Source: Amycolatopsis suaedae
GTDB lineage: Bacteria; Actinomycetota; Actinomycetes; Mycobacteriales; Pseudonocardiaceae
Direction of reading: 5' to 3'
Length of the DNA stretch: 64,000 bases
NCBI RefSeq assembly: GCF_004214935.1
Contig: NZ_SFCC01000004.1
Span: 1-64,000, forward strand
Both the position numbers and the translations under genes were made by a program. Of this stretch, positions 8,800-17,336 are shown piece after piece. The notes under the pieces were generated by a model. It had not been told where the DNA came from. It saw nothing but the letters and a program-made list of their open reading frames with translations, and made no database searches. How positions within the stretch are numbered: position 1 is the stretch's first letter; each line of letters starts with the position of its first letter.

Positions 8800-8815
8800 C
8801 TTTAGCCCGCTAAAG
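8800..8815. repeat. 16-bp palindrome copy 1 (CTTTAGCCCGCTAAAG)
   Basis: Perfect copy of the palindrome, 6 bases after the chorismate mutase stop. Directly abuts the 116-nt nested-hairpin repeat. Confidence 0.9.
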
Positions 8816-8826
8816 CCGCCTGCGCC

Positions 8827-8942
8827 GCACCGGTCGGGCCGTCGGCGTCTGGACCGACGAGCCCCAAGCTCGCGCAGCGAGCGACGGCGAGGAGGGAAGA
8901 CGCCGACTGAAGGGCCCGACCGCGCCCGAGCGAAGCGAGGGC
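8827..8942. repeat. 116-nt nested-hairpin repeat, copy A
   Basis: 100 of the first 102 bases (8827-8928) match 39051-39152; the remainder matches with one indel and one change. Structure: outer stem CGGTCGGGCC (8831-8840) with GGCCCGACCG (8913-8922); next stem GTCGGCGTCT (8841-8850) with AGACGCCGAC (8898-8907); an inner hairpin GCTCGC-gca-GCGAGC (8868-8882). The pair of stems is coaxial with a small bulge. No open reading frame of merit. Flanked on both sides by the 16-bp palindrome. Could be a non-autonomous mobile repeat or a structured RNA. Confidence 0.8.
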
Positions 8943-8953
8943 CAAGGACACGT

Positions 8954-8969
8954 CTTTAGCCCGCTAAAG
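8954..8969. repeat. 16-bp palindrome copy 2
   Basis: Perfect CTTTAGCCCGCTAAAG on the far side of the 116-nt repeat, 30 bases before the next gene's ATG. Confidence 0.9.
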
Positions 8970-8998
8970 CCGCTTCGGAACGCTGGGATAGTGGAGTC

Positions 8999-9316
8999 AT
9001 GGGAACCATCATCAACCTGATCGCCGTCATCGTGGCGATCGCCAGTGTGCTGGCCGCGCTCGGCCACGCCGGTTATCTGGCACTGCTGAACAAGGCGGCC
9101 AACACGCGCGCGGGCGGCTCACCGGTCGCGGAGTACGTCCGCAGCCGGTGGGCGGTCGCGGGCGGCACCACCGCGGCCTCGCTGCTGGCCTGGCTCATCA
9201 CCGCGAGCGACGCCGTGCCGATGGACATCCTCGCCATCCTGCTCGCGGCGGGCAGCGGAGCTGTAGCGACCAAGGCTCTCCAGTCCACCCAGCAGAAGTA
9301 CCGCAGCGGAGGCTGA
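8999..9316 (+). CDS. Small membrane protein of unknown function
   Basis: 105 residues. Hydrophobic segments at ~3-28 (IINLIAVIVAIASVLAALGHAGYLALL), ~52-68 (AVAGGTTAASLLAWLIT) and ~73-90. No family recognised. ATG start chosen because the upstream sequence is repeat DNA; no strong ribosome-binding site (GGGATAGTGGAG precedes). It stands alone between the repeat pair and a 299-bp gap (9317-9615). That gap holds a 13-bp palindrome CTGCAA-c-TTGCAG at 9394-9406 and no gene that I can support. Confidence 0.65.
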   Translation: MGTIINLIAVIVAIASVLAALGHAGYLALLNKAANTRAGGSPVAEYVRSRWAVAGGTTAASLLAWLITASDAVPMDILAILLAAGSGAVATKALQSTQQKYRSGG

Positions 9317-9393
9317 GTCCACGTCACGACGGTCCAGTGACACTCTGAGTCAGTCCCGCTCCCACCTCAGCGACACCCGTCGGAGTGAATTTT

Positions 9394-9406
9394 CTGCAAC
9401 TTGCAG
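9394..9406. promoter_or_regulatory. Palindrome CTGCAA-c-TTGCAG upstream of 9616 gene
   Basis: Perfect 6-bp inverted repeat around one base within an A/T-richer patch, 210 bases before the next start codon. TTGCAG recurs at 9420-9425. Plausible regulator site; no regulator can be assigned. Confidence 0.3.
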
Positions 9407-9615
9407 TTTTGGGGTTCCGTTGCAGGCGGAGACTCATAGGCTGGGCAGGTGCGGACCGTCGCGTCTGGATTGACGCGCGTGGCCGGTGAGGCCTCGCGCG
9501 CACCCGCCGATGCGCGTGCAGAATGGCGTGCAGATGCCCCGTGCTCCGCTCGTCCGTTCGGCTTAACCGGACCGGCAACGCCGTCAGCAGGCAGGGGAGG
9601 AGGGGTCCAGTCAGC

Positions 9616-10770
9616 ATGACGGGCAGGACCGACTCCACACGCGGCGGCAGGCACCGTGTCGGCGCAGGCACCTGGACACCGACCGTTCCGGCGCAAAGCG
9701 GCGGGACCCGGCACAACCACCACGAGCAGATCTCCGGGTCGCTCCCGACTCCGCTGATCTCCCGCATCCTGGAGGCGGGCAGGCAGCCCGACCCCAGCCA
9801 CGGCTCCACGAGCGGCCTGCTCCCGCTCCCCGAGGCCGACCCGCTGCCGGTCCCGCGTACCGAGCAGCCGAGCGAACCCCCCAAGCGCACCAAGGTCACG
9901 CTCATCCCCGCCCCTCCCGAACCCGAGCCGGTCCCCGCTCCGGTCGCGTTCACCGAAGTAGCCGAACTGAGCCCGGACGCCGACGATCCCGCCCGCATCT
10001 ACGTCGCCCCGCAGCCGGACGGGCTGAGCACGTTCGACCTCGGCTCGGTGCCCGCGTCGGTCACCCCGCCGCGTACCTGGCGCAAGGCGGCCTGGTTCGC
10101 CACCGTCTCCTCCGGCGGCGTGGTCGTCGCGCTGCTGCTGGCCGGCTCGTTCCTGGTCGACCGGCCCGAGGGCCAGCAGATCATCAACGGCTGGCCCGGA
10201 GAACGTGGCGGCGGCGCCCCGCTGATCCAGGGCGAGCTACCGCTGGACCAGTCGAGCGACAGCGGCACACCGCTGTCGTCGGAGACCTCCGGCTCGACCG
10301 CCACCAGCATCCCGGCGGACACCTCGTCGCTGACCGGCTCCCGATCGGACACCTCGCGGCCCCGCTCGACGACCACGCCGTCCACGACGACCAGGCCGGT
10401 CCCGCAGAAACCCGGCCCCAGCCGGGCGTCCTGGGAGGCCGACAAGACCAGGTACTGGACGGCGCCGGTGAACCAGCCGGAAACACTGGCCAAACAGTCG
10501 CAGCAGTTCTACGACATGGTCACCGAGAACCCCGAGGGCGCCCACTCCATGACCGGCGGCGAACTGCGCCAGCAGGGCCCGGACGGGCTGGAGAAACGCT
10601 ACTCCGACGTCGCGTACTTCCAGGTCAAGCACGTCGACGTGCACCAGTACGAGGGCGAGGGCATGACCGTCAGCACCGTCGAGGTCGTGCACAAGGACGG
10701 CACCAAGTCGGTCGAGAAGCGCACCCTGACCTTCGGCGAGGGAGCGAAGGTCGAGACCGAGCGCGCGTAG
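9616..10770 (+). CDS. Single-pass membrane protein with C-terminal folded domain
   Basis: 384 aa. Residues 1-155 are a Pro-rich, low-complexity cytoplasmic part; a transmembrane segment follows (WFATVSSGGVVVALLLAGSFLV, about 160-182); then a Ser/Thr-rich linker (~215-270) and a C-terminal domain of ~110 residues (WTAPVNQPETLAKQSQQFYDMVTENP ... VEVVHKDGTKSVEKRTLTFG) that looks NTF2-like, by eye. ATG at 9616, GGAGG about 15 bases upstream. Same architecture as the next gene; both precede a Ser/Thr kinase and may be its outward-facing partners or substrates. Function unknown. Confidence 0.7.
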   Translation: MTGRTDSTRGGRHRVGAGTWTPTVPAQSGGTRHNHHEQISGSLPTPLISRILEAGRQPDPSHGSTSGLLPLPEADPLPVPRTEQPSEPPKRTKVTLIPAPPEPEPVPAPVAFTEVAELSPDADDPARIYVAPQPDGLSTFDLGSVPASVTPPRTWRKAAWFATVSSGGVVVALLLAGSFLVDRPEGQQIINGWPGERGGGAPLIQGELPLDQSSDSGTPLSSETSGSTATSIPADTSSLTGSRSDTSRPRSTTTPSTTTRPVPQKPGPSRASWEADKTRYWTAPVNQPETLAKQSQQFYDMVTENPEGAHSMTGGELRQQGPDGLEKRYSDVAYFQVKHVDVHQYEGEGMTVSTVEVVHKDGTKSVEKRTLTFGEGAKVETERA

Positions 10771-10933
10771 GCCATTCGCCGTACGCGGGACTGGTCTACG
10801 TGGGTGACAGTGAGTGCCGCTCGTCGTTCGCGGAGTACCCTCCACCGATCGAACCTGGCTCCAGGGAGTGTTCACACGGTTACCTGTCCCCAGGCGAGAA
10901 AGTCCCTACCGCGACCCAAAGGCGAACAGCCCC

Positions 10934-11815
10934 GTGCACGAACCGCACTCGACGAGACCGGCACCGGACGACGTCCGGCTGGAGGATGTCGTCCCCGCCG
11001 ACCTGCTGGACGACGCCGCCGTCGACCGTGAGTACCTGGAGAAGGTGCTGCGCAGCCCGCAGAACTTCCTGCCCGCGCCACGCACCGACGAAGCACCACC
11101 CGCCGACCCGGAGCCCGAGCAGCCGGAGAGCAGGCTCGCGCGCCGGGCCAAGCTGATCGGGCTGCTGGGCGCGGCCACCCTGCTGTCGGCCGCGGTGGTC
11201 ACCGCCGCACTGGCCGACAGCGAACTCGTCAACCCGCCCGGCCACGCACACCACAACGCCCAGCCGCCGGAGATCACCGGCGTCGCCGCGCTGGGTGGCT
11301 TCGCCTCGCCCGGCGCCGGCGAGGTGCTGCCGCACGACCACGACCATCCCCACGACACCACCGCCACGACCAGCCAGACAGGCACACTTCCGGCCGGGGC
11401 GGGCGAAAAGCCGGGCGGCACCCCGGCGCAGACGGAGATCGCCGGTTCGACCTCCGGCACGACCGGCACCACCCCGGGCAGCACCGGCATGACCTCGGCG
11501 TACTCGACGAACCCGGTCGAACTGGTGGAACGGTTCTACGAACTCGTCGACCGCTCCCCGACCGAAGCGCTGGGGATGCTCGCCACCAGCCTCATCGGCG
11601 GCCAGACCGGCGAGCTGGTGCGTTCGTGGAGCGCGATGGAGTCGGTCCGCGTCGAGGACGTCACCACGCAGGCGGACGGCGTCGTCCGCGCCGTGGTCAC
11701 CCTGGTCCAGCCGGACGGCAGGCACCTGCGGATCGTCCAGCTGCTGCGGTTCTCCGAAAGCCGGCCCGGGACGATCATCGACGCGCGACTGTTGTCGGCC
11801 CAGCACGTTTCGTGA
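10934..11815 (+). CDS. Single-pass membrane protein, His/Thr-rich linker
   Basis: 293 aa from a GTG start (VHEPHSTRPAPDDVRLEDV). Basic stretch then TM segment LIGLLGAATLLSAAVVTAALA (~residues 74-96), a His-rich run (GHAHHN, HDHDHPHD) and a long Thr/Gly/Ser linker, then a C-terminal ~95-residue domain (NPVELVERFYELVDRSPTEALGML) typical of NTF2/SnoaL-like folds. The upstream gene has the same plan, suggesting distant paralogy. The start is uncertain: in-frame codons extend 40 residues upstream, but these overlap a likely promoter (TACCCT near 10837). Possible extracytoplasmic partner of the kinase downstream. Confidence 0.7.
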   Translation: MHEPHSTRPAPDDVRLEDVVPADLLDDAAVDREYLEKVLRSPQNFLPAPRTDEAPPADPEPEQPESRLARRAKLIGLLGAATLLSAAVVTAALADSELVNPPGHAHHNAQPPEITGVAALGGFASPGAGEVLPHDHDHPHDTTATTSQTGTLPAGAGEKPGGTPAQTEIAGSTSGTTGTTPGSTGMTSAYSTNPVELVERFYELVDRSPTEALGMLATSLIGGQTGELVRSWSAMESVRVEDVTTQADGVVRAVVTLVQPDGRHLRIVQLLRFSESRPGTIIDARLLSAQHVS

Positions 11816-11971
11816 CCCGGTGCCGAATGTGTGTGCACAGAGTGAGGGCCTAGCCTAGTTGCGAATTGGTCTCGGCAAACCGGCCCACAGACCATCACGA
11901 TGTGCATACGCTCCAGGGCAGTGTTCGGGCGAATGGCCGCGCCGGACACCCAGCCCCCAGAAGGAGGTCGC

Positions 11972-13555
11972 GTGAGCGACGAGGGTCGCCTGGTCGCCGA
12001 CCGATACCGCATCGTCCAGCGGATCGGCACGGGCGCCATGGGTGCCGTCTGGCAGGCGCACGACGAGGTGCTCGGTCGCACCGTGGCGATCAAGCAGCTG
12101 CTGCTGCAACCGGGGCTGGAGGACCACGAGGCCGAGGACGCCAGACAGCGCACCATGCGCGAGGGCCGGATCGCGGCGCGGCTGCATCACCCGAACGCGA
12201 TCACGGTGTTCGACGTCGTCACCGACGACAACGGCCAGCCCTGCCTGATCATGGAGTACCTCAACTCCACCAGCCTCGCCCAGGCACTGCAGGAGCACCG
12301 GACCCTCCCGCCGATGGAGGTCGCCAGGATCGGCGCGCAGATCGCGGCGGCGCTCAAGGAGGCGCACGCGGTCGGCATCGTGCACCGCGACATCAAGCCG
12401 GGCAACATCCTGCTCGCGGGCAACGGCCACGTGAAGATCACCGACTTCGGCATCTCCCGCGCCAAGGACGACGTCACCGTCACCAAGACCGGCATGATCG
12501 CCGGCACCCCCGCCTACCTGGCCCCCGAGGTCGCCATCGGCGGCGACCCCGGGCCGGAGTCGGACGTGTTCTCCCTCGGCTCGACGCTGTACGCGGCCTG
12601 CGAGGGCCAGCCGCCGTTCGGGCTGAGCGAGAACACGCTGGGCCTGCTGCACGCCGTCGCCGCAGGCCAGATCAACCCGCCCCGCCAGTCCGGCCCGATG
12701 ACCAGCGTGCTCGCCGTGATGCTGCACCCGGACGTCGCGCACCGGCCGACCGCCGAGGAGTGCGAGGAACTGCTCGACGCCGTCGCCAGGGGCGAGACGC
12801 CGCTCGGCGGGCCTGCCGACGACCGCACCAGGGCCGTCGGCGCGGTCGGTGCCGCGGCGGCCGGTGGTGCCGTGGGCGCGGCCCTGGCAGGCGACCTGGA
12901 CGAGGACGACCTCGCCGGGGCACGCTCGGGCACCCTGGAGGCCGCCACCCCGGTCGGCGGCTACTACGACGACGAGCCGGAGGACGGCTACCCGCCCGCG
13001 GGCGACTACCCCGAGGACGACTACGACAGCTACCCGAGGGCGGACGGCGCGACGATGGTCGCCGCCACGCCTGCGGACCCGGACGCCACCCGCGCCGTCG
13101 CCCCGGCCGCCGTCGACGACTACTACGACGACTACCCGCCCGAGCCCGTCGAGGAGCGCAAGGCCGGCTGGAAGAAGCCAGCGGCGATCGCGACGGCCGC
13201 GGCGGTCGTCGTGGGTGCGGCGGTCACGGTGTGGCTGCTCAGCGGCAACTCGCAGGGCAACACCGAGCAGCCAGCCGGTCCGGCGCCGTCGACCAGCCAG
13301 TCGCCGGTGAGCAGCCCGACGGACGCCTCGACGAGCGTGATCAGCCCGACCGAGAGCACGACCCAGTCGTCGGAGAACGAGACCACCAGCAGCAGGCGGC
13401 CGAACCCGGGCAACGGCAACACCCGGACCTCGGAGAACGAAGGGCCCGGTAACTCGCAGACCAACGAGCCGACCAAGACGACGTCGCCGACGCGCAACAC
13501 GCCAACCTCCACACAATCGTCAACCGAGTCGCCGCCGCCGGGCGGCAACGCCTGA
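11972..13555 (+). CDS. Membrane Ser/Thr protein kinase (PknB-like)
   Basis: 527 aa. N-terminal Hanks-type kinase domain with all catalytic motifs: GTGAMG loop (19-24), AIK (K41), HRDIKPGN (138-145), DFG (158-160), GTPAYLAPE (178-186). A juxtamembrane acidic/Tyr-rich segment (repeated DDYYDDYPPE-like stretches) leads to a TM segment AIATAAAVVVGAAVTVWLL (~405-425) and a Thr/Ser/Asn-rich outer tail of ~100 residues without PASTA domains. GTG start preceded by AAGGAGG. Likely phosphorylates the neighbouring envelope proteins; followed 66 bp later by a pseudokinase. Confidence 0.93.
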   Translation: MSDEGRLVADRYRIVQRIGTGAMGAVWQAHDEVLGRTVAIKQLLLQPGLEDHEAEDARQRTMREGRIAARLHHPNAITVFDVVTDDNGQPCLIMEYLNSTSLAQALQEHRTLPPMEVARIGAQIAAALKEAHAVGIVHRDIKPGNILLAGNGHVKITDFGISRAKDDVTVTKTGMIAGTPAYLAPEVAIGGDPGPESDVFSLGSTLYAACEGQPPFGLSENTLGLLHAVAAGQINPPRQSGPMTSVLAVMLHPDVAHRPTAEECEELLDAVARGETPLGGPADDRTRAVGAVGAAAAGGAVGAALAGDLDEDDLAGARSGTLEAATPVGGYYDDEPEDGYPPAGDYPEDDYDSYPRADGATMVAATPADPDATRAVAPAAVDDYYDDYPPEPVEERKAGWKKPAAIATAAAVVVGAAVTVWLLSGNSQGNTEQPAGPAPSTSQSPVSSPTDASTSVISPTESTTQSSENETTSSRRPNPGNGNTRTSENEGPGNSQTNEPTKTTSPTRNTPTSTQSSTESPPPGGNA

Positions 13556-13621
13556 CAAACCGCCTGGTCACGACCATTGCGGCGGGCACCGTCGCTCACC
13601 CGTTAGTGTGGGTTATCGACC

Positions 13622-14671
13622 ATGACCATCGGTATGACGCGGGGTAATTCAGTGGGTGCAGCAGGCTCCCAGGGCGCGCTCGTCGGCGGCCGCTATCGGC
13701 TGGATCAGCCGATCGGCCGAGGGCGCGGTGGAATCGTGTGGCTGGCCTACGACACCAGGTTGCACCGGACGGTCGCCGCCAAGCGGATGTACCTGCCGCC
13801 CGGGCAGGACGAGGCCCAGGCCGAGCGTTCCCGTGCCGTCGCGCTGCAGCAGGGCCACGACGCGATGCGCGTCGACCACCCGTGTGCGATCACCGTCCAC
13901 GACGTGGTCCGCGACGGGCCGGACGTGTGGCTGACGATGGAGTACGTGCCCTCCCGCAACATGGTCGAGTTCCTCGCCGAGCACGGGACGCTCACCCCCG
14001 AGCAGGCGGCGTTCCTCGGCATCCAGCTGGGCAAGGCGCTCACCGCCGCGCACCAGGCCGGGGTGCCGCACCGCAACCTGCAGCCGGGCAACGTCCTGCT
14101 GGCCGACGACGGCGGGGTCAAGCTGACCGACATCGGCATCTCCGGCTGGTCCGACCCGGCCTACCGCGCGCCGGAGGTGGCCAGGGGTGAGCTGCCGACG
14201 AGCGCGTCGGACGCGTACTCGCTGGGTGCGACGCTGTTCGCGGCCGTCGAGGGAGTGCCGCCGTGCGGCGCGGACGGGCTGCAGCCACAGGTGCCGCCGA
14301 AGCACACCGGCGCGCTGACCGGCGCCCTGCTGAAGCTGCTGCGTACCGAACCCGGCCTGCGGCCGACGATGGCCGACACGATCGCGTCGCTGAGCGCCAT
14401 CACCGAGGGCAACCAGCAGGCGTTCATCCCGCCGACGGCTCCGGCCATGCCGCGCCCGCACTTCCCGCCGCCCGGACAGCCGGGGCACCCCGGTTATCAG
14501 GGGCAGCCGCCCCAGGTGCACCAGCCGACCGCCGTCGGCGGTCAGGCTCCGGTACCGCCGCGCAAGCAGCTCGACCCGCAGCTGGTGCGCCGCTGGATCC
14601 TGATCGCGCTGGCCGTCATCGTGGCCGTGAGTGTCGGCATCGGCGTCGTCGAGGTCTTCTTCCTGATGTGA
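13622..14671 (+). CDS. Membrane-anchored pseudokinase
   Basis: 349 aa. Clear protein-kinase fold but catalytic residues are lost: HRDxKPxN reads HRNLQPGN (150-157), so both the catalytic Asp and the catalytic-loop Lys are gone; DFG is DIG (170-172); the activation segment between DIG and APE is very short (about 10 residues). Gly loop IGRGRGGIVW (31-40) and AAK (K54) remain, so ATP binding is possible. Pro-rich linker then a C-terminal TM (WILIALAVIVAVSVGIGVVEVFFL, ~325-348). Probably a scaffold or allosteric partner of the active kinase upstream. Start may be the later GTG at 13652. Confidence 0.88.
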   Translation: MTIGMTRGNSVGAAGSQGALVGGRYRLDQPIGRGRGGIVWLAYDTRLHRTVAAKRMYLPPGQDEAQAERSRAVALQQGHDAMRVDHPCAITVHDVVRDGPDVWLTMEYVPSRNMVEFLAEHGTLTPEQAAFLGIQLGKALTAAHQAGVPHRNLQPGNVLLADDGGVKLTDIGISGWSDPAYRAPEVARGELPTSASDAYSLGATLFAAVEGVPPCGADGLQPQVPPKHTGALTGALLKLLRTEPGLRPTMADTIASLSAITEGNQQAFIPPTAPAMPRPHFPPPGQPGHPGYQGQPPQVHQPTAVGGQAPVPPRKQLDPQLVRRWILIALAVIVAVSVGIGVVEVFFLM

Positions 14672-14677
14672 CGGCGT

Positions 14678-14693
14678 CTTTAGCCCGCTAAAG
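14678..14693. repeat. 16-bp palindrome copy 3 (stop codon of LysR gene)
   Basis: CTTTAGCCCGCTAAAG between the convergent pseudokinase and LysR genes. Flanks extend the hairpin perfectly (GGCGTCTTTAGC / GCTAAAGACGCC), a probable bidirectional terminator. Its TTA on the plus strand is the TAA stop of the LysR gene. Confidence 0.9.
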
Positions 14694-15597
14694 ACGCCGG
14701 GGCGGGGCGGCGGACGACGGCGAGTTCGGCCAGCAGGCGGCGCACGACCGGGCGGTCGCGGGCCCTGGTGGAGACCGCGGCGGCGATGGCTCGCACCGGC
14801 TCCGGCCGGGTCACCTTGCGGACCACCACGCCCGGGTGCGGCCGGTCCAGCCCCAGCTCCGGCAGCAGCGTCACGCCGACGCCCGCCGCGACGAAGCCCT
14901 GCGCGGTCTCGAAGTCGTCGGCCTCCACGGTGAACCGCGGCGCGAACCCGGCCGCGCCGCACGCCTTGAGGATCAGCTCCCGGCACGGGCCGACGAACGG
15001 CTCGTTGCCCACCCACGGCTCCTCGGCCAGGTCGGCGAGGTCGACGACGGCCCGCTCGGCGAGCGGATGCCCGGCGGGCAGGACCGCACGATAGGGATCG
15101 TCGAGCAGGTGGACGACCTCGACGCCGTCCGGAACGGGCCGCAACCGCGGCGACACGACGATGGCGACGTCCGCCTCGCCGGAAACCACCTGCGGCACCG
15201 GGTCGTCCGGCTCGAACAGGCGCAGGTCCAGCCGCACGCCGGGGAACTCGGTACGCACGGCCGCGACGGCGGGCGGCAGCAGCGCGGCGCCGGCCGTGGC
15301 GAAGTAGCGGATGGCCAGCCTGCCGGTGCGGCCCGCCTTCAGCTCGGCCAGTTCGGCTTCGGCCTTGGCCAGCTGCGCGGTCACCTCCTCGGCGTGCCCG
15401 GACAGCAGCAGACCCGCCGCCGTCGCCCGGACCCCGCGGCCGGCGCGCTCCAGCAACTCGATCCCAGCCTCCCGCTCCAGGGTGGCCAGCTGCTGGCTGA
15501 CAGCGGACGGCGTGTATCCCAGATTCCGGGCAGCGGCACTGATCGAACCGCTGGTCACGACGGCTCTGAGCACCTGAAGACGGCGAACGTCCAGCAC
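14680..15597 (-). CDS. LysR-family transcriptional regulator
   Basis: 305 aa. N-terminal winged HTH (LDVRRLQVLRAVVTSGSISAAARNLGYTPSAVSQQLATLER) and a C-terminal substrate-binding domain. Divergent from the EamA exporter gene with an 82-bp T-rich gap, the classical arrangement in which the regulator controls its neighbour. The last residues, APASLAG, and the TAA stop are encoded by the palindrome at 14678-14693, so the natural C-terminus was probably altered by the repeat. Confidence 0.92.
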   Translation of the reverse strand: MLDVRRLQVLRAVVTSGSISAAARNLGYTPSAVSQQLATLEREAGIELLERAGRGVRATAAGLLLSGHAEEVTAQLAKAEAELAELKAGRTGRLAIRYFATAGAALLPPAVAAVRTEFPGVRLDLRLFEPDDPVPQVVSGEADVAIVVSPRLRPVPDGVEVVHLLDDPYRAVLPAGHPLAERAVVDLADLAEEPWVGNEPFVGPCRELILKACGAAGFAPRFTVEADDFETAQGFVAAGVGVTLLPELGLDRPHPGVVVRKVTRPEPVRAIAAAVSTRARDRPVVRRLLAELAVVRRPAPASLAG

Positions 15598-15679
15598 ACG
15601 GCCATCTTACAGCGCAGCTTAACGATCCCTACAGTTTTAGTCGCTTGTCTTCAGCTATCCGCTGCCCGAAGCTGCGAAG
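15598..15679. promoter_or_regulatory. Divergent LysR/EamA control region
   Basis: 82 bp of relatively A/T-rich DNA (for example ATCTTACAG and CTACAGTTTTAG) between two divergent starts. LysR proteins usually bind such regions at T-N11-A motifs; I cannot single out one convincing site. Confidence 0.4.
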
Positions 15680-16591
15680 GTGACCGAGGTTCGGACGTTG
15701 CTGCGGATGGCCGCACTGGCCCTGATGTGGGGTTCCAGCTTCCTGTGGATCAAGCTCGCGCTGAACGCCTTCTCCCCCGTTCAGCTGGTACTCGGCAGGG
15801 TCGCGCTGGGCGCCGCCGTGCTGATCGGCCTGGTCTACCTGCGCCGGGGACGCCTGCCAGGGCGCGGTCCGATCTGGGGCCACCTCACCGTCGCCGCGCT
15901 CCTGCACTGCGCGGTGCCGTTCACCCTGTTCGCCATCGGTGAGCAGACCGTCGACTCCGGCATCACCGGCGTCATCAACTCGACCACTCCGCTGTGGGCG
16001 CTGCTCACCGCGGTGCTCTGGCGGATGGACCGCGACCTGTCGGCCACGCGGCTGACCGGGCTGCTGCTGGGCATCGCGGGCACCGTGGTCATCTTCGCGC
16101 CGTGGCAGGCGTCCGGCCTGGTCAGCTGGGGCGCGCTGGCCTGCCTGGCGGCGTCGGCGAGCTACGGCGTGGTGTTCGTCTACGAGGAGCGTTTCCTGTC
16201 CGGCAGCGGTGAGTCGCCGGTGGCGCTCGCCGGCACGCAGATGCTGCTGGCCAGCGGATTCCTGGCGCTGGCGATGCCGGTCGGCGGGATGACCCCGGTG
16301 CACCTGGACATCGGCGCGATCATCGCGGTGACCATGCTCGGCCTGTTCTCCACCGGCGTCGCGTTCGCGCTGAACTACCAGCTGCTGGCCACCGAGGGCG
16401 CGGTGGCGGCGTCTGCGGTCGGTTACCTGCTGCCGGTGGTGTCCGTCCTGCTCGGCGCCGTGTTCCTGGGCGAGAACGTCGACCTGCGGGTGATCGCGGG
16501 AATGGTGGTGGTGCTGGCCGGGGTCGCGCTGACCCGCGTCAAACGCCGGTCGGCGGCACTGGAAGCCGTCGCGGAACCCGCGCGAAGCTAA
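15680..16591 (+). CDS. EamA/DMT-superfamily exporter
   Basis: 303 aa, ten hydrophobic segments in two EamA repeats (first LALMWGSSFLWIKLALNAFSP; second ACLAASASYGVVFVYEERFL). Members export small metabolites or amino acids across the cytoplasmic membrane. GTG start at 15680. Likely controlled by the divergent LysR regulator. Substrate not predictable. A strong bidirectional hairpin follows at once. Confidence 0.92.
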   Translation: MTEVRTLLRMAALALMWGSSFLWIKLALNAFSPVQLVLGRVALGAAVLIGLVYLRRGRLPGRGPIWGHLTVAALLHCAVPFTLFAIGEQTVDSGITGVINSTTPLWALLTAVLWRMDRDLSATRLTGLLLGIAGTVVIFAPWQASGLVSWGALACLAASASYGVVFVYEERFLSGSGESPVALAGTQMLLASGFLALAMPVGGMTPVHLDIGAIIAVTMLGLFSTGVAFALNYQLLATEGAVAASAVGYLLPVVSVLLGAVFLGENVDLRVIAGMVVVLAGVALTRVKRRSAALEAVAEPARS

Positions 16592-16621
16592 TGTCCCGCA
16601 CCGGAAATCCGGTGCGGGACA
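16592..16621. terminator. Bidirectional terminator between EamA and response regulator
   Basis: TGTCCCGCACCGGA-aa-TCCGGTGCGGGACA, a 14-bp perfect stem with a 2-base nominal loop, exactly filling the gap between two convergent genes. Confidence 0.8.
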
Positions 16622-17296
16622 CTAGACCAGCCTGCGGTCGGAAGCCCACCGGGACAGCTCGTAGCGGTTGGACAGCTGCGTCTTCCGCAACACGCTGGAC
16701 ACGTGGGTCTCCACCGTCTTCACCGAGATGAACAGCTCGGAGGCGATCTCCTTGTAGGCGTAGCCCCGGGCGAGCAGGCGCAGCACGTCGCGCTCGCGCG
16801 GGGTCAGCAGGTCCAGCTCGGGGTCGCTGATCGGCGCGGAGCCCGGCCGGTCGGCGAACGCGTCGAGCACGAAACCGGCCAGCCGCGGCGAGAACACCGC
16901 GTCGCCGTCGGCGACCCGGACGATCGCGCGGACCAGTTCCTTCGAGGAGATCGTCTTGGTGACATAGCCGCGCGCGCCCGCGCGGATCACGGTGATCACG
17001 TCCTCGGCGGCGTCGGACACCGACAACGCGAGGAACACGACGTCGGGCAGCTCGGGCCGCAGCCTGCGCAGCACCTCCGCGCCGCCGCCGTCGGGCATGT
17101 GCACGTCCAGCAGCACCACCTGCGGGCGCGTGCGGGTGATCCCGGCGACCGCCTCGGCCACCGAGCCCGCCTCACCGACGACGCTCACCTCCTCGGTGAT
17201 CGACTCCAGTTCGGCGCGCACCCCGGCGCGGAACAGGGCGTGGTCATCGACCAGGAACACCGCTACCGGCCCGCGCCGCTGTTCGCTCTGCGTCAT
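16622..17296 (-). CDS. NarL/LuxR-type response regulator (LiaR/MacR-like)
   Basis: 224 aa. Receiver domain with acidic pair D17-D18 and phosphoacceptor D64 (VVLLDVHMPDGGG), then a LuxR HTH (LTPRERDVLRLLARGYAYKEIASELFISVKTVETHVSSVLRK, ~150-205). ATG at MTQSEQRRG; the reading frame is open further upstream, but that part overlaps the kinase gene. Follows the PspC-type kinase by 40 bp and is surely its partner. Known relatives control envelope-stress genes. Confidence 0.93.
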   Translation of the reverse strand: MTQSEQRRGPVAVFLVDDHALFRAGVRAELESITEEVSVVGEAGSVAEAVAGITRTRPQVVLLDVHMPDGGGAEVLRRLRPELPDVVFLALSVSDAAEDVITVIRAGARGYVTKTISSKELVRAIVRVADGDAVFSPRLAGFVLDAFADRPGSAPISDPELDLLTPRERDVLRLLARGYAYKEIASELFISVKTVETHVSSVLRKTQLSNRYELSRWASDRRLV

Positions 17297-17336
17297 GTCC
17301 GCCTCCCGAGACGTGTCCGTGGCCGAGGATACGGGG

